Positions 26,484 through 35,541 of a stretch of DNA of 64,000 nt are shown one piece after another (the first letter of the stretch is position 1; every line of letters begins with the position of its first letter). The notes beneath the pieces are model-generated. The model made no database searches, was not told where the DNA came from, and saw nothing but the letters and a program-made list of their open reading frames with translations. The DNA lies in contig CAMDAC010000012.1 in NCBI GenBank assembly GCA_945888325.1, positions 1 to 64,000 of the forward strand, in the 5' to 3' direction. The position numbers and the translations under genes were made by a program. Origin of the DNA: Candidatus Sulfopaludibacter sp. SbA3 (lineage in GTDB: Bacteria; Pseudomonadota; Alphaproteobacteria; Caulobacterales; Hyphomonadaceae).

Positions 26484-27620
26484 ATGGCAACCTTTCCGTT
26501 TGAAATCAGCGCAACCGAAGGCGCAGCCCGCACCGGCTGCCTGCGCACCCCGCGCGGCGATATCCGCACGCCCGCCTTCATGCCGGTCGGCACCGCAGGC
26601 ACGGTCAAGGCGCTCTACATGGACCAGGTGGCGTCCACCGGCGCCGACATCATCCTGGGCAATACCTACCACCTGATGCTGCGCCCCGGCGCCGAACGCG
26701 TGAAGAAGCTCGGCGGCCTGCATGCCTTCGCCAAATGGTCCGGCCCGATGCTGACTGACAGCGGCGGCTTCCAGGTCTGGTCACTCGCCCAACTGCGCAA
26801 GATGGATCCCGACGGTGTTACCTTCCAGAGCCATATCGACGGCTCAACGCACCGCCTTACCCCCGCGCGCTCCATCGAGATCCAGGCCGACCTCCTCGGC
26901 GCCGACATCTCCATGCAGCTCGACGAGTGCACCAACTTTCCGTGCACCGCGCAGGAAGCCGAACGCAGCCTCGAGCTGTCGCTGCGCTGGGGCGAGCGTA
27001 GCCTCGACGCCTTCGGCCAGCGGGGCGCGCAAACCCTGTTCGGCATCGTGCAAGGCTCGAACTTCCCGGCATTGCGCGAACGCTCCGCCAAAGGCGTTGT
27101 CGCGCAAGGCTTCGGCGGCATAGCGCTCGGCGGCCTCGCGGTCGGCGAAGGCCACCAGCAGATGTGCGATACGATCGACTTCACCGTCCCGCACCTGCCG
27201 GCCCACCTGCCGCGTTACGTCATGGGCGTCGGCAAACCGATCGACCTTGTCGAAAGCGTCGCGCGCGGCATCGACATGTTCGACTGCGTGCTGCCGACAC
27301 GCTCCGGTCGCCATGGCCAGGCCTGGACCTGGGACGGTCCGGTCAACATCACCAACGCAAAATTTGCCGAAGACCTCTCGCCGCTGGACAATGCTGTAGA
27401 TTGCCCCGCCAGCCGCGATTTCTCGCGCGCCTATTTGCATCACCTGTTCAAGGCAGGTGAGTATCTCGGGCCCATGGTGCTCTCCTGGCACAACACGGCC
27501 TTCTTCCAGGCGCTGATGCAGGAAGTCCGGGCTGCGCTTGCCGAAGGGCGATTCGACTCGCTGCGCGCAGAATTGTCGGCCCGTTGGGCCTCGACTCGGT
27601 CGGCGCCGAAAACCGCCTAA
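26484..27620 (+). CDS. tgt: tRNA-guanine transglycosylase with a degenerate zinc site
   Basis: A 378-residue enzyme that exchanges G34 of GUN-anticodon tRNAs for preQ1 (queuosine pathway). Catalytic features are intact: TDSGGFQVWSL (Asp92), DECTNFP, GGLAVGEG and MFDCVLPTRSGRHGQAW (Asp267 nucleophile). The C-terminal zinc motif is not. The usual Cys-x-Cys-x2-Cys before SRAYLHHL reads V305-D-C307-P-A-S310 here, so two of the three cysteines are Val and Ser; the fourth ligand His336 (LSWHN) remains. The gene overlaps the convergent lipoprotein gene by 4 bp. Assignment is secure; whether it binds zinc is not. Confidence 0.95.
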   Translation: MATFPFEISATEGAARTGCLRTPRGDIRTPAFMPVGTAGTVKALYMDQVASTGADIILGNTYHLMLRPGAERVKKLGGLHAFAKWSGPMLTDSGGFQVWSLAQLRKMDPDGVTFQSHIDGSTHRLTPARSIEIQADLLGADISMQLDECTNFPCTAQEAERSLELSLRWGERSLDAFGQRGAQTLFGIVQGSNFPALRERSAKGVVAQGFGGIALGGLAVGEGHQQMCDTIDFTVPHLPAHLPRYVMGVGKPIDLVESVARGIDMFDCVLPTRSGRHGQAWTWDGPVNITNAKFAEDLSPLDNAVDCPASRDFSRAYLHHLFKAGEYLGPMVLSWHNTAFFQALMQEVRAALAEGRFDSLRAELSARWASTRSAPKTA

Positions 27621-28267
27621 CCGGGCGGCAGCGCGACCGGCGCCGCTTCGGCTGGCGTGTCTTCCTTGTAGATGATCTGTTCGACCTCACCGAGATGCAG
27701 GGTCAGGAAGTCGGGCTTGGCGGGGGCAGGGCAGCCTTTCGCGAGGCCGTAGCCTTTGAGATAGGTGCGCCGCTGCGCGCCGATCTTGTAGGCGCGGTTG
27801 TATTTCTTCTCATGGCTTTCCGCGCCTGTGGCCTTCCGGATCAGGCCGCGGAACGGGATCCAGCCGGTCACGCCCGATTCCACAGCGCCCAGCGCCGCCT
27901 GGGCCGCTTCATCGCCCAGCACTTCGGTTTTGAGGCGCTCGTCCGGCTTTGGGGCATCCCAGTCAGGCCCGAGCACGCCCTCGAGCTCGGCAATCATCCG
28001 GTCCAGTTCCTCGCAGGTGAGGTCCGCCGGCACGTGGTAGGGGCTCGCCATGGCGGCCAGCAGCGGCGGGATTTCCCGGCGCTTCAGGTTCAGGTCTTCC
28101 AGCGGCGAAAGGGCTGCGTCCGCAAATCCCTCCATAGTCTGCGAAACAGTGGTGCCGGCCGCCTCGCCGACATTTGCAGCCAGATCCTTCTCCCGCGCAG
28201 GTTTGTCACGGCTGGCGCACCCCGAAAGGCACAGAATCACGACCACAGCGGCATAAAAAACCTTCAT
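27617..28267 (-). CDS. Lipoprotein of unknown function
   Basis: A 216-residue protein starting at the ATG at 28267 with a clear lipoprotein signal (VVVILCLSGC). The mature part is helical and charged, with EELDRMIAELEGVLGPDWD, a hydrophobic GVTGWIPFRGLIRKATG and RRTYLKGYGLAKGC. No catalytic motif is recognised. The segment GWIPFRGLIRKATG followed by RRxYLKG recalls small envelope proteins common in Caulobacterales. Convergent with tgt. Confidence 0.7.
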   Translation of the reverse strand: MKVFYAAVVVILCLSGCASRDKPAREKDLAANVGEAAGTTVSQTMEGFADAALSPLEDLNLKRREIPPLLAAMASPYHVPADLTCEELDRMIAELEGVLGPDWDAPKPDERLKTEVLGDEAAQAALGAVESGVTGWIPFRGLIRKATGAESHEKKYNRAYKIGAQRRTYLKGYGLAKGCPAPAKPDFLTLHLGEVEQIIYKEDTPAEAAPVALPPG

Positions 28268-28382
28268 GACCAGAGGGAACGACAAAAAGCGGGAGCCATC
28301 AAGCCGCACCGTGCAGGTAGCGGTTGACCGACCCCTTCGCGCAGCCTAAATGGCCGCTTCGGTTGATTCCGACCGTTCGGTC

Positions 28383-28458
28383 GTGCCCATAGCTCAGCCG
28401 GTAGAGCAACTGACTTTTAATCAGTAGGTCACAGGTTCGAATCCTGTTGGGCACACCA
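28383..28458 (+). tRNA. tRNA-Lys (anticodon TTT)
   Basis: Full cloverleaf: acceptor GTGCCCA/TGGGCAC, D arm GCTC-AGCCGGTAGA-GC, anticodon stem ACTGA/TCAGT with loop CTTTTAA (anticodon TTT), T arm ACAGG-TTCGAAT-CCTGT and encoded ACCA at 28455-28458. 76 nt. Confidence 0.97.
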
Positions 28459-28608
28459 ATACCACCGGACTTCCGGGGCTTTCCAGCCGGCCCGGATGCG
28501 TCTTGGAAGCAATCTGAAAATCACGCAGACGCCCGGCGGACGAGCGAATGAATTGGCTGCCGGGCAGATCAGCGGAGTCGCAAACGCCTGTGACGCCCTG
28601 CCGGCAGG

Positions 28609-28935
28609 TCAGCGGTCACTGGGCGCATAATGCTGGCAGAGCGTTTCGATCAGGTCGCGGGCGATGCCCGCTCGAGACCTGTAGAGAATGGTCTGTCCAT
28701 CGCGGCGGCTTTCGACGAGACCCGCCGCCCGCAGTTTGGAGAGGTGCTGGGACACCGCCGACTGGGATTGCGCCGTCAGTTCGGCCAGCTTGTTGACGGG
28801 CATTTCGCCAGCGCTCAGCGCGCACAGGATCATCAGCCGTGTTTCGCTCGCCATCGCTTTCAGTGTGTGGGCCGCCTCTGCGGCGCGACCGGAAACAATT
28901 TCAAGCGCTCCGCGCGTCTCAAACTTCGTTGGCAT
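28609..28935 (-). CDS. ArsR-family repressor, SqrR/BigR-like persulfide sensor
   Basis: A winged-helix ArsR protein of about 108 residues with TLKAMASETRLMILCALSAG, the recognition region AQSQSAVSQHLSKLRAAGLV and LYRSRAG. Two cysteines lie in the positions typical of the sulfide/persulfide sensors SqrR and BigR: one in MILCALS (helix 2) and one in ETLCQHY (C-terminal helix); metal-binding ArsR motifs are absent. The ATG at 28935 follows AGGAGG; another ATG lies 24 nt earlier. It is the last gene of the RND operon, overlapping the pump gene's stop. Linked genes (sqr, thioredoxin, DUF2892) support a reactive-sulfur role. De-repression by disulfide or tetrasulfide formation is inferred. Confidence 0.85.
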   Translation of the reverse strand: MPTKFETRGALEIVSGRAAEAAHTLKAMASETRLMILCALSAGEMPVNKLAELTAQSQSAVSQHLSKLRAAGLVESRRDGQTILYRSRAGIARDLIETLCQHYAPSDR

Positions 28936-31900
28936 CGGGAAGCCTGCCTCCTGCTTCATCTTGGGTGCTGGTTGGCAAGGGCGCGCCAGGCAGCCAGTCC
29001 GGCCCTCTCAGGGCAACATAGATTGCCGGAATTACCAGAACAGTAAGGGCTGTGGATGAGGCAAGGCCAAACAACAGCGAGATCGCGAGGCCCTGGAAGA
29101 TCGGGTCTGTCAGGATCACCGCCGCGCCAATCATCGCGGCCAACGCTGTGAGAACGATCGGTTTGAACCGGATCGCGCCGGCGTCCAGCAAGACCTCCCT
29201 CAGCGGCGTATGGGCATCTGTCCGGTGCCGGATGAAATCAACCAGCAGGATGGAGTTGCGCACTATGATGCCCGCGAGGGCGATGAAGCCGATCATCGAC
29301 GTGGCTGTGAACGCTGCCCCGAAAATCCAGTGCCCGATCATGATGCCGATCAAGGTCAGCGGAACCGGCGTCAGGATGATCAGCGGTACACGGAACGTAC
29401 CGAACTGGGCGACTACGAGAATGTAGATGCCGATCAGGGCGACACCGAAGGCGAGACCCATGTCGCGGAACGTCACGTACGTCACTTCCCATTCGCCGTC
29501 CCAGAGCAGGCTGGTGCGGGTTTCATCCGCCGGCTGACCATACAGGCTGACGGAGGGCATCTCCAGGCCCTCTGCGGCCCAGTCGTAAGCCTTGATGCGG
29601 TCTTCGATCTCGAACATGCCGTAGATGGGCGCTTCAAAGCGCCCCGCAAGTTCGCCGAGCACCATGTCGGCGAAATGTCCGTCCCGGCGGAAGATTGAGA
29701 GCGATCCCGCCTCTTCGTGCAGGTCAACCAGTTCTCCAAGCTCTGCGGGCGGCGCATCGGTCCCGGCCAGCCGGCGCGGAACAGGCGTGGCCGCCATCTG
29801 CTGCGACCAGCTGCGCTCCGGCCGCGGAAGATAGACACGGATGTTGAGCGGATCGCGTCCCTCGCCGCGCGGCGAAACGCCAACGGTCTCGCCGTGAAAG
29901 GCCAGCCGGATCGTGTCCAGGATGTCCGACTGCAACACGCCGGCGTCAGCCGCGCTCGGCTCATCAATCCCGAAGGTCAGCCGCGGCGCCGTCTCGCCAA
30001 TCGAATTATCCACATCAACGATAAAATCGGTCTCGACAAAGAACGTCTCGATGATCGCAGCTGTCTTGCGCCGGGCTTCTGGCGACGGGCCGTAGATCTC
30101 GGCCATCAGTGTAGAGATGACAGGTGGACCGGGCGGCACTTCGACCACCTTCACGCGTGTCCCCTCGGGCAGCGGGACACCGGAAACGCGTTCGCGCAGG
30201 TCCAGCGCGATTTCGTGGCTCGCCCGGCTGCGCTCTTCCTTTTCTGTCAGGTTGACCTGCAGGTCTCCCAGCTCGGGACTTGCCCGCAGGAAATAGTGCC
30301 GGACCAGACCGTTGAAGTTGAAGGGGGCGGCTGTGCCGGCATAGGCCTGTATTGTCTTGACTTCCTCGACCGGCACAATCGCATCTGCAAGCGACAGCAA
30401 GGCGCGTTCGGTATCTTCGAGCGCGGCGCCATCCGGCAGGTCGACGATCACCTGCACTTCGGACTTGTTGTCGAAGGGCAGGAGTTTGACCGGCACGGCG
30501 CGGGTGACAAAGAACAGCAACGACAGCAGCGTTGCCACGCCGACGGCGATCAGGAATATCCACGCGTTCTTCTTCGAGTCCACAACCGGCGCAGCGACGC
30601 GCCGGTAGAAACCGCTCAGGCGGGTTTCGCCCCCGTGCGCATGTCCGCCTGTAGCCGCCGGCGCACTACTGACGATCTTCATCATCAGCCAGGGGGCAAT
30701 GCCGACGGCGACGAAGAACGAGAACACCATGGCCGCGGAGGCGTTGGCGGGTATCGGGGCCATGTACGGCCCCATCAGTCCGGATACGAACATCATCGGA
30801 AGCAGCGCTGCGATCACGGTCAGCGTCGCGATGACTGTGGGATTGCCGACTTCCGATACCGCGTCGATGGCCGCTTCGGCGCGGCTTCGCCCATCATTCA
30901 TCGCCCAGTGCCGGGCAATGTTCTCGATGATGACGATGGCATCATCAACCAGAATGCCGATCGCGAAGATCAGGGCGAACAGGCTGACGCGGTTGATCGT
31001 GTAGCCCATCATCATCGAGGCAAACAGCGTCAGCAGGATCGTCGTCGGGATGACGATCAGCGTCACCAGCGCCTCACGCCAGCCAATGCTGAAGGCGATC
31101 AGGACCACGATCGAGACCGTCGCAAGTCCAAGATGGAACAGCAGTTCGTTGGCTTTGTGGTTTGCGGTCGCGCCATAGTCGCGGGTCACTTCCACTTCCA
31201 CGCCCTCGGGGATCAGGGGGCCTTTGAGGGACTCGAGTCGCTCGAGCACCGCACTCGCGACCACTACGGCGTTGGCGCCGGGGCGTTTGGCAACCGTGAC
31301 GGTGACGGCAGGCCTGGCGCTGAGCGTGCCGGTTTCGCCTGGCTGGATCGTCCAGACGCGGGAATCGGTTTCGGCGCCTGTCACGCGGACGTTGGCCACA
31401 TCGCTGAGGTAAACCACACGTCCGCCCGCGCCGCGGATCTGCAGACGCTCCAGCTCATGCACGGCGTTCACGCGGTCGCCGGCCTGCACGATCAGCGATT
31501 GGCCTTCCTGATGCGTGCGGCCCGAGGGCAGGGCAGACGCAGCGGCGGTGACGCTCTGCACGAGGGTCTGCAACGACACCCCTTGCGCCGACAGCGCCTG
31601 CACATCCGGCTCCACCCTCAGCTCGAGCGGGCGCCCGCCGATCACATCTGTGAGGCCGACATCCTTGACCTTGGTGAGTTCGTTGCGCAGCTCGTCAGCG
31701 AGCATCCGCAGGGCGGTATCATTCCAGACATTCCCGGTTGAGGGATCCGGCGAGAGTGTAATGGTCACGATCGGCACATCATTGATCCCGCGCCCCACCA
31801 CCAGCGGCATCGGCACATCGTAGGGAATGCTGTCGAGGTTGGCGCGGATCTTCTCGTGCACCCGGAGGATCGCATTGTCGGCATCGGTGCCCACGTCAAA

Positions 31901-32197
31901 CCGCGCCGTAACCAGCGCGCCGTCATCGCGGGTCTGGGAGTAGACGTGCTCGACATCCGGGATCGCCATCAGGATGCTTTCAAGCGGCTTGGTCACCTGC
32001 TCGACAGCATCTGCCGCCCTGAGGCCTGGCGCTGACACCATGATGTCGACCATCGGCACCGAAATCTGTGGCTCTTCCTCGCGAGGGATCGACAACAAGG
32101 CGATCAGCCCGACCGCGAGCGCCGAGAGCAGGAAGAGGGGCGTCAGGGGTGAGCGGATGGTCGCCCGCGTGATCCCGCCGGAAAGATCGGGCTTCAT
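28919..32197 (-). CDS. RND efflux permease
   Basis: A 1092-residue AcrB/MexF-superfamily inner-membrane pump with twelve membrane helices in two halves. It has the N-terminal RSPLTPLFLLSALAVGLIAL and RxPREEEPQI-type loop, SAPGLRAADAVEQVTKPLES, the proton-relay segment GILVDDAIVIIENIARH and the second-half GIIVRNSILLVDFIR. The porter-domain organisation places it in the HAE/HME-like group, but the substrate cannot be read from sequence. The GTG/ATG start overlaps the adaptor's stop by 4 bp. It is coexpressed with a sulfide-sensing repressor, so it may export a reactive sulfur species, a polysulfide or a thiol adduct (speculative). Confidence 0.93.
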   Translation of the reverse strand: MKPDLSGGITRATIRSPLTPLFLLSALAVGLIALLSIPREEEPQISVPMVDIMVSAPGLRAADAVEQVTKPLESILMAIPDVEHVYSQTRDDGALVTARFDVGTDADNAILRVHEKIRANLDSIPYDVPMPLVVGRGINDVPIVTITLSPDPSTGNVWNDTALRMLADELRNELTKVKDVGLTDVIGGRPLELRVEPDVQALSAQGVSLQTLVQSVTAAASALPSGRTHQEGQSLIVQAGDRVNAVHELERLQIRGAGGRVVYLSDVANVRVTGAETDSRVWTIQPGETGTLSARPAVTVTVAKRPGANAVVVASAVLERLESLKGPLIPEGVEVEVTRDYGATANHKANELLFHLGLATVSIVVLIAFSIGWREALVTLIVIPTTILLTLFASMMMGYTINRVSLFALIFAIGILVDDAIVIIENIARHWAMNDGRSRAEAAIDAVSEVGNPTVIATLTVIAALLPMMFVSGLMGPYMAPIPANASAAMVFSFFVAVGIAPWLMMKIVSSAPAATGGHAHGGETRLSGFYRRVAAPVVDSKKNAWIFLIAVGVATLLSLLFFVTRAVPVKLLPFDNKSEVQVIVDLPDGAALEDTERALLSLADAIVPVEEVKTIQAYAGTAAPFNFNGLVRHYFLRASPELGDLQVNLTEKEERSRASHEIALDLRERVSGVPLPEGTRVKVVEVPPGPPVISTLMAEIYGPSPEARRKTAAIIETFFVETDFIVDVDNSIGETAPRLTFGIDEPSAADAGVLQSDILDTIRLAFHGETVGVSPRGEGRDPLNIRVYLPRPERSWSQQMAATPVPRRLAGTDAPPAELGELVDLHEEAGSLSIFRRDGHFADMVLGELAGRFEAPIYGMFEIEDRIKAYDWAAEGLEMPSVSLYGQPADETRTSLLWDGEWEVTYVTFRDMGLAFGVALIGIYILVVAQFGTFRVPLIILTPVPLTLIGIMIGHWIFGAAFTATSMIGFIALAGIIVRNSILLVDFIRHRTDAHTPLREVLLDAGAIRFKPIVLTALAAMIGAAVILTDPIFQGLAISLLFGLASSTALTVLVIPAIYVALRGPDWLPGAPLPTSTQDEAGGRLPDANEV

Positions 32198-33243
32198 GAA
32201 CGTTGTTCCGGCTTTTCGATCCGGTCGCCCGGCTTGAGGCCAGACAGGATCTCGAACTGGCCGGCCGCGTCGACCAGCGGCGCTGCCAGTGCCACCGGCG
32301 CGTCGATGAACCGTTCACCCACCTGCACGCGGACAAAGTCGACGCCAAAACGGGTCGACACGTAGTCCTTGGGAATCCGGATCGCGCGTCGCTCACCGAC
32401 GGGCGCCAGCACGTCGACGCGTTCTCCAAACAGGGCGGTGAGCCCGCCTTCCACCTTGGCATCGGCAATCACCGAGCCTTGCTTCAGCTCGGGATAAATC
32501 TTGATGATGGTTGCTGTACGGATGTCTTCAGAACGGGAAGGCAGCCTCAGGGAGATGGATTCGCCTTCGGTGATGGTCGCGGCATGGCGCTCTGGCAGCG
32601 CGAGACGGACGACGCCGTTGACCGTTGCGAAGCTCGCCAGGACATCGCCCGGCGAGACAACGGAGCCGCGCACAACATTGACGTCGGTCACATGCGCTTC
32701 GGCCGGCGCCAGAATACGCCCTTCCGCTTCGCGCGCCGACAGCGCGCGCCGTTCCGCTTCTGCCGAGGCGAGACTGCGCTTCAGCACTTCGAACGCCGTC
32801 TTTTCTTCATCCAGCCGCACGCGCGGATAGAAGCCCTGGGCGAGCAGACCTTCATTGCGGGCGATGTCGCTTTCCGCCTGCTTCACCTGAGACTTGAGCC
32901 CCTCGATGTTGGAGCCGAGGGCTGAAAGCTGCGGCGGCAGCGTGCTGTCCGTCACCACGGCGACGAGATCGCCCGCCTTGACGATCTGTCCTTCCACTAC
33001 ATTGAGCCGTGTCACCACACCCTGCAGGCGCGACCGCGCCGTCGCCGTATCGCCCGCCTCGATCCGCGCGATTACCGGCCGGTAGTCGATGACGACCGAT
33101 TCTTCCACCGTGATCGTTTGGGCCTGGACCCCTTCGGCAAGACCCAGAAACAGCCCGGCCGCTGAAAGCCAGATGCCAAAGGTTTTTCGCAAGGAAGGCG
33201 CTGTTTTCCTTCGGTCTTTGCGGGACTTGCCCTGAATTTCCAT
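32194..33243 (-). CDS. RND periplasmic adaptor (HlyD/MFP family)
   Basis: A 349-residue membrane-fusion protein: signal peptide ending near EGVQAQ, lipoyl half-motif RLQGVVTRLNVVEGQIVKAGD, a coiled-coil hairpin (about residues 100-160), second lipoyl half GRILAPAEAHVTDVNVVRGSV and beta-barrel/membrane-proximal domains. It bridges the RND permease to an outer-membrane channel, which is not encoded here. I chose the ATG at 33243, seven bases after GGGAG; a GTG lies immediately before it. First gene of the operon, divergent from sqr. Confidence 0.9.
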   Translation of the reverse strand: MEIQGKSRKDRRKTAPSLRKTFGIWLSAAGLFLGLAEGVQAQTITVEESVVIDYRPVIARIEAGDTATARSRLQGVVTRLNVVEGQIVKAGDLVAVVTDSTLPPQLSALGSNIEGLKSQVKQAESDIARNEGLLAQGFYPRVRLDEEKTAFEVLKRSLASAEAERRALSAREAEGRILAPAEAHVTDVNVVRGSVVSPGDVLASFATVNGVVRLALPERHAATITEGESISLRLPSRSEDIRTATIIKIYPELKQGSVIADAKVEGGLTALFGERVDVLAPVGERRAIRIPKDYVSTRFGVDFVRVQVGERFIDAPVALAAPLVDAAGQFEILSGLKPGDRIEKPEQRS

Positions 33244-33328
33244 CACTTACTCCCGTCCAGAAGGGCCTTGCCCGCAGCGTGCCCCATTCGACCCAGTCCG
33301 AGGCCGCGAGCAATGCGTATCTATACGT

Positions 33329-33350
33329 ATATTATAAAATGATAAAATAT
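33329..33350. promoter_or_regulatory. Candidate ArsR operator between the RND and sqr operons
   Basis: ATATTATA (33329-33336) and TAAAATAT (33343-33350) form an imperfect inverted repeat with one mismatch and a 6-nt spacer, next to a perfect TATACGTATA (33322-33331). It is conspicuously AT-rich in GC-rich surroundings, and lies in the only shared control region of the divergent operons, 35 nt before sqr. Binding by the ArsR protein is inference. Confidence 0.5.
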
Positions 33351-33384
33351 GTTTCGTCAGCGGCAGGAAACGGGAGATCCTGAC

Positions 33385-34659
33385 ATGGCCAAGATAGTTG
33401 TTCTCGGCGCGGGCCTCGGCGGCGTGATCGCGGCCTACGAAATCCGGAAGGCCTTGAGGCCGGAGGACGACGTAACGGTCATCAACGAAAACGCGTTCTA
33501 TCAGTTCGTGCCGTCGAACCCCTGGGTGCTGGTCGGTTGGCGCGAGCGGGAGGACATCGTGGTCGATCTCGTGAAGCCGATGAAGAAGCGGCACATCGAA
33601 CTGGTTGTCGGCAAAGCGGAACGCGTCGAGCCGGATCAGAAGCGCGTGCGCCTCGCAGGCGGACGGGAAGTGCCGTATGACTATCTGGTCATTGCCACCG
33701 GCCCAGAACTCGCCTTCGATGAAATCGAAGGCCTCGGCCCAAGGGGGCATACGCAATCGGTCTGCCACATCGACCACGCGGTTCAGGCAAACAAAGCCTT
33801 CGAAGCCTTTTGCAAGGATCCCGGCCCGGTGATCGTCGGCGCAGTTCAAGGCGCGTCCTGCTTCGGCCCGGCCTACGAAACGCTGATGATCATCGAGACC
33901 GAGCTGCGCCGCCGCAAAATCCGCGACCGCGTGCCGATGACCTATGTCACGTCAGAGCCCTACATTGGCCACCTCGGCCTTGACGGCGTCGGTGACACGA
34001 AAAGCCTGCTCGAAAGCGAACTGCGCGAGCGGCATATCAAGTGGATCACGAATGCACGCGTGATCAAGGCCGAGCCGGGCAAGATGACGGTCGAGGAACT
34101 CGGCGACGACGGCAATGTGAAACAGCTTCACGAACTGCCGATGAAATTCTCGATGATGCTCCCGGCATTTCGGGGCGTGGACGCCGTCCGCGGCATCGAT
34201 GGCCTGACAAACCCGCGCGGCTTCATCCTGACGGACAAGCATCAGCGCAATCCGAAGTACCCGGAAATTTTCGGTATCGGCGTTTGCATCGCGATCCCGC
34301 CCATCGGCAAGACACCGGTTCCGGTCGGCGTTCCCAAGACCGGCTTCATGATCGAATCGATGGTCACGGCGACGGCCGAGAATCTCGGCCAGATCGTGCG
34401 GGGAGAGGCGCCGACGCACGAGGCGACGTGGAACGCGATCTGCCTGGCAGACTTCGGCGACAAGGGCGTTGCCTTCGTTGCTCAGCCTCAGATTCCGCCG
34501 CGCAATGTCAACTGGTCTGGATCGGGCGGATGGGTGCATACCGCGAAGGTCGGGTTCGAGAAATACTTCATCGGAAAGGTGAAAGCCGGGAAGTCGGAAA
34601 CCTTTTACGAGAATGCGGTTCTCGGACTCATCAAGACACACAAGATCAAGGCGGATTGA
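33385..34659 (+). CDS. sqr: Sulfide:quinone oxidoreductase
   Basis: A 424-residue flavoprotein that oxidises sulfide to sulfane sulfur and reduces the quinone pool at the inner membrane. It shows the FAD-binding VVLGAGLGGVIAAYEIRKAL, a second nucleotide-fold ATG motif (LVIATGPEL), and three cysteines at 127 (SVCHIDHA), 159 (GASCFGPAYE) and 353 (AICLADFG), the positions of the redox-active cysteines in the Rhodobacter capsulatus enzyme. The ATG at 33385 is preceded by GGGAGA. It starts an operon with a thioredoxin and a DUF2892 protein and is divergent from the RND/ArsR operon. Confidence 0.93.
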   Translation: MAKIVVLGAGLGGVIAAYEIRKALRPEDDVTVINENAFYQFVPSNPWVLVGWREREDIVVDLVKPMKKRHIELVVGKAERVEPDQKRVRLAGGREVPYDYLVIATGPELAFDEIEGLGPRGHTQSVCHIDHAVQANKAFEAFCKDPGPVIVGAVQGASCFGPAYETLMIIETELRRRKIRDRVPMTYVTSEPYIGHLGLDGVGDTKSLLESELRERHIKWITNARVIKAEPGKMTVEELGDDGNVKQLHELPMKFSMMLPAFRGVDAVRGIDGLTNPRGFILTDKHQRNPKYPEIFGIGVCIAIPPIGKTPVPVGVPKTGFMIESMVTATAENLGQIVRGEAPTHEATWNAICLADFGDKGVAFVAQPQIPPRNVNWSGSGGWVHTAKVGFEKYFIGKVKAGKSETFYENAVLGLIKTHKIKAD

Positions 34660-34675
34660 CAAAGGCGCAGGCATC

Positions 34676-35122
34676 ATGACCGGGCACGACAGGAACATTC
34701 TTTGCCTCGCTTGCGGCGCGGTGAACCGTGTGCCGGCAGGCAAATCCCTGGCGCCTGCAAAGTGCGGCCGGTGCGCCCAAAAACTTGCGACACCTGAGCC
34801 GGTGGACATCACGTCCGATCAGCTGACGGCTTTGAAGACAAAGGATACGGGCGCCTTTATTCTGGACGTTTGGGTGCCCTGGTGCGGACCTTGCCGCATG
34901 ATGGCCCCGCATTATCAATCTGCGGCGTCCCGCCTGAATCCGGACGTGCGATTCTTCAAACTCGACTCCGATCAGAACCGAGACGCCGCCGCCAGCCTTC
35001 AGATACGGGGCGTGCCAACCCTGATCGGCTGGAACAGCGGCCGTCAGATCGCAAACCAGCCCGGCGCCCAGACCGGCCCGGCCCTCGAAGCCTGGATCCG
35101 CAACCTCTTCAACCTTGCCTGA
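34676..35122 (+). CDS. trxC: Zinc-ribbon thioredoxin (TrxC type)
   Basis: A 148-residue thioredoxin-2-like protein. The N-terminal zinc ribbon has two Cys-x2-Cys pairs (CLAC at 10-13, CGRC near 32-35); the thioredoxin domain carries the active site VPWCGPCRMMAP and cis-Pro loop GVPTLIGW. It lies 16 nt after sqr. The likely role is reducing protein or low-molecular-weight persulfides produced by sulfide oxidation. Confidence 0.92.
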   Translation: MTGHDRNILCLACGAVNRVPAGKSLAPAKCGRCAQKLATPEPVDITSDQLTALKTKDTGAFILDVWVPWCGPCRMMAPHYQSAASRLNPDVRFFKLDSDQNRDAAASLQIRGVPTLIGWNSGRQIANQPGAQTGPALEAWIRNLFNLA

Positions 35123-35152
35123 ACCCCAAACGATCCCGATCGGAGCACTCCC

Positions 35153-35356
35153 ATGAACCTCGACCGCGCTGTCCTCGCTTTTGCCGGAACTGTCGTCCTT
35201 GTCAGCCTGGCGTTGGGCTATCTCGTCTCGCCCTACTGGTTTTTGCTCACCGCCTTTGCCGGCCTGAACATGTTGCAAGCTGCTTTCACGGGCTTCTGCC
35301 CGGCGGCGATGATCTTCAAGGCTTTTGGCGTCAAATCGGGCAATGCATTCCGCTAA
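35153..35356 (+). CDS. DUF2892 (YgaP-type) small membrane protein
   Basis: A 67-residue protein with two membrane helices: MNLDRAVLAFAGTVVLVSLA and a second helix ending in FTGFCPAAMIFKAFGVK. The NLDR start and GFCP motif are the DUF2892 signature also found at the C-terminus of YgaP rhodanese proteins. It is the third gene of the sqr-trxC unit, a common companion of sulfide-detoxification genes. The exact role is unknown, possibly handling of sulfane sulfur at the membrane. Confidence 0.88.
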   Translation: MNLDRAVLAFAGTVVLVSLALGYLVSPYWFLLTAFAGLNMLQAAFTGFCPAAMIFKAFGVKSGNAFR

Positions 35357-35378
35357 GGCACGCGCCCGCGGCATCACC

Positions 35379-35407
35379 AGCGTGTGACGGGCGCCGTCGC
35401 ACGCTTT
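35379..35407 (+). terminator. Possible terminator of the sqr operon
   Basis: AGCGTGTGACG (35379-35389) and CGTCGCACGCT (35395-35405) pair with one mismatch around GGCGC, followed by only three Ts. It starts 22 nt after the DUF2892 stop. The weak T-run makes it tentative. Confidence 0.45.
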
Positions 35408-35541
35408 ACGGATCGCCTGCAAAGTCGTAATCCCCGGTTGGGGATATGATTGCGACGCCCGGCCATCGTCCACAGGGTACCAGACAAATCTCTGGAGCCC
35501 GGCCAATCAGGGCAACAGGGGTCCTCACGGGCCGAGCATGA

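Noticed and set aside
29717-31741. Long open frame opposite the RND permease
   Set aside because: It is a mirror of the 1092-residue permease gene on the other strand. High GC gives such frames, and the translation is His/Arg/Gln-rich with no domain.
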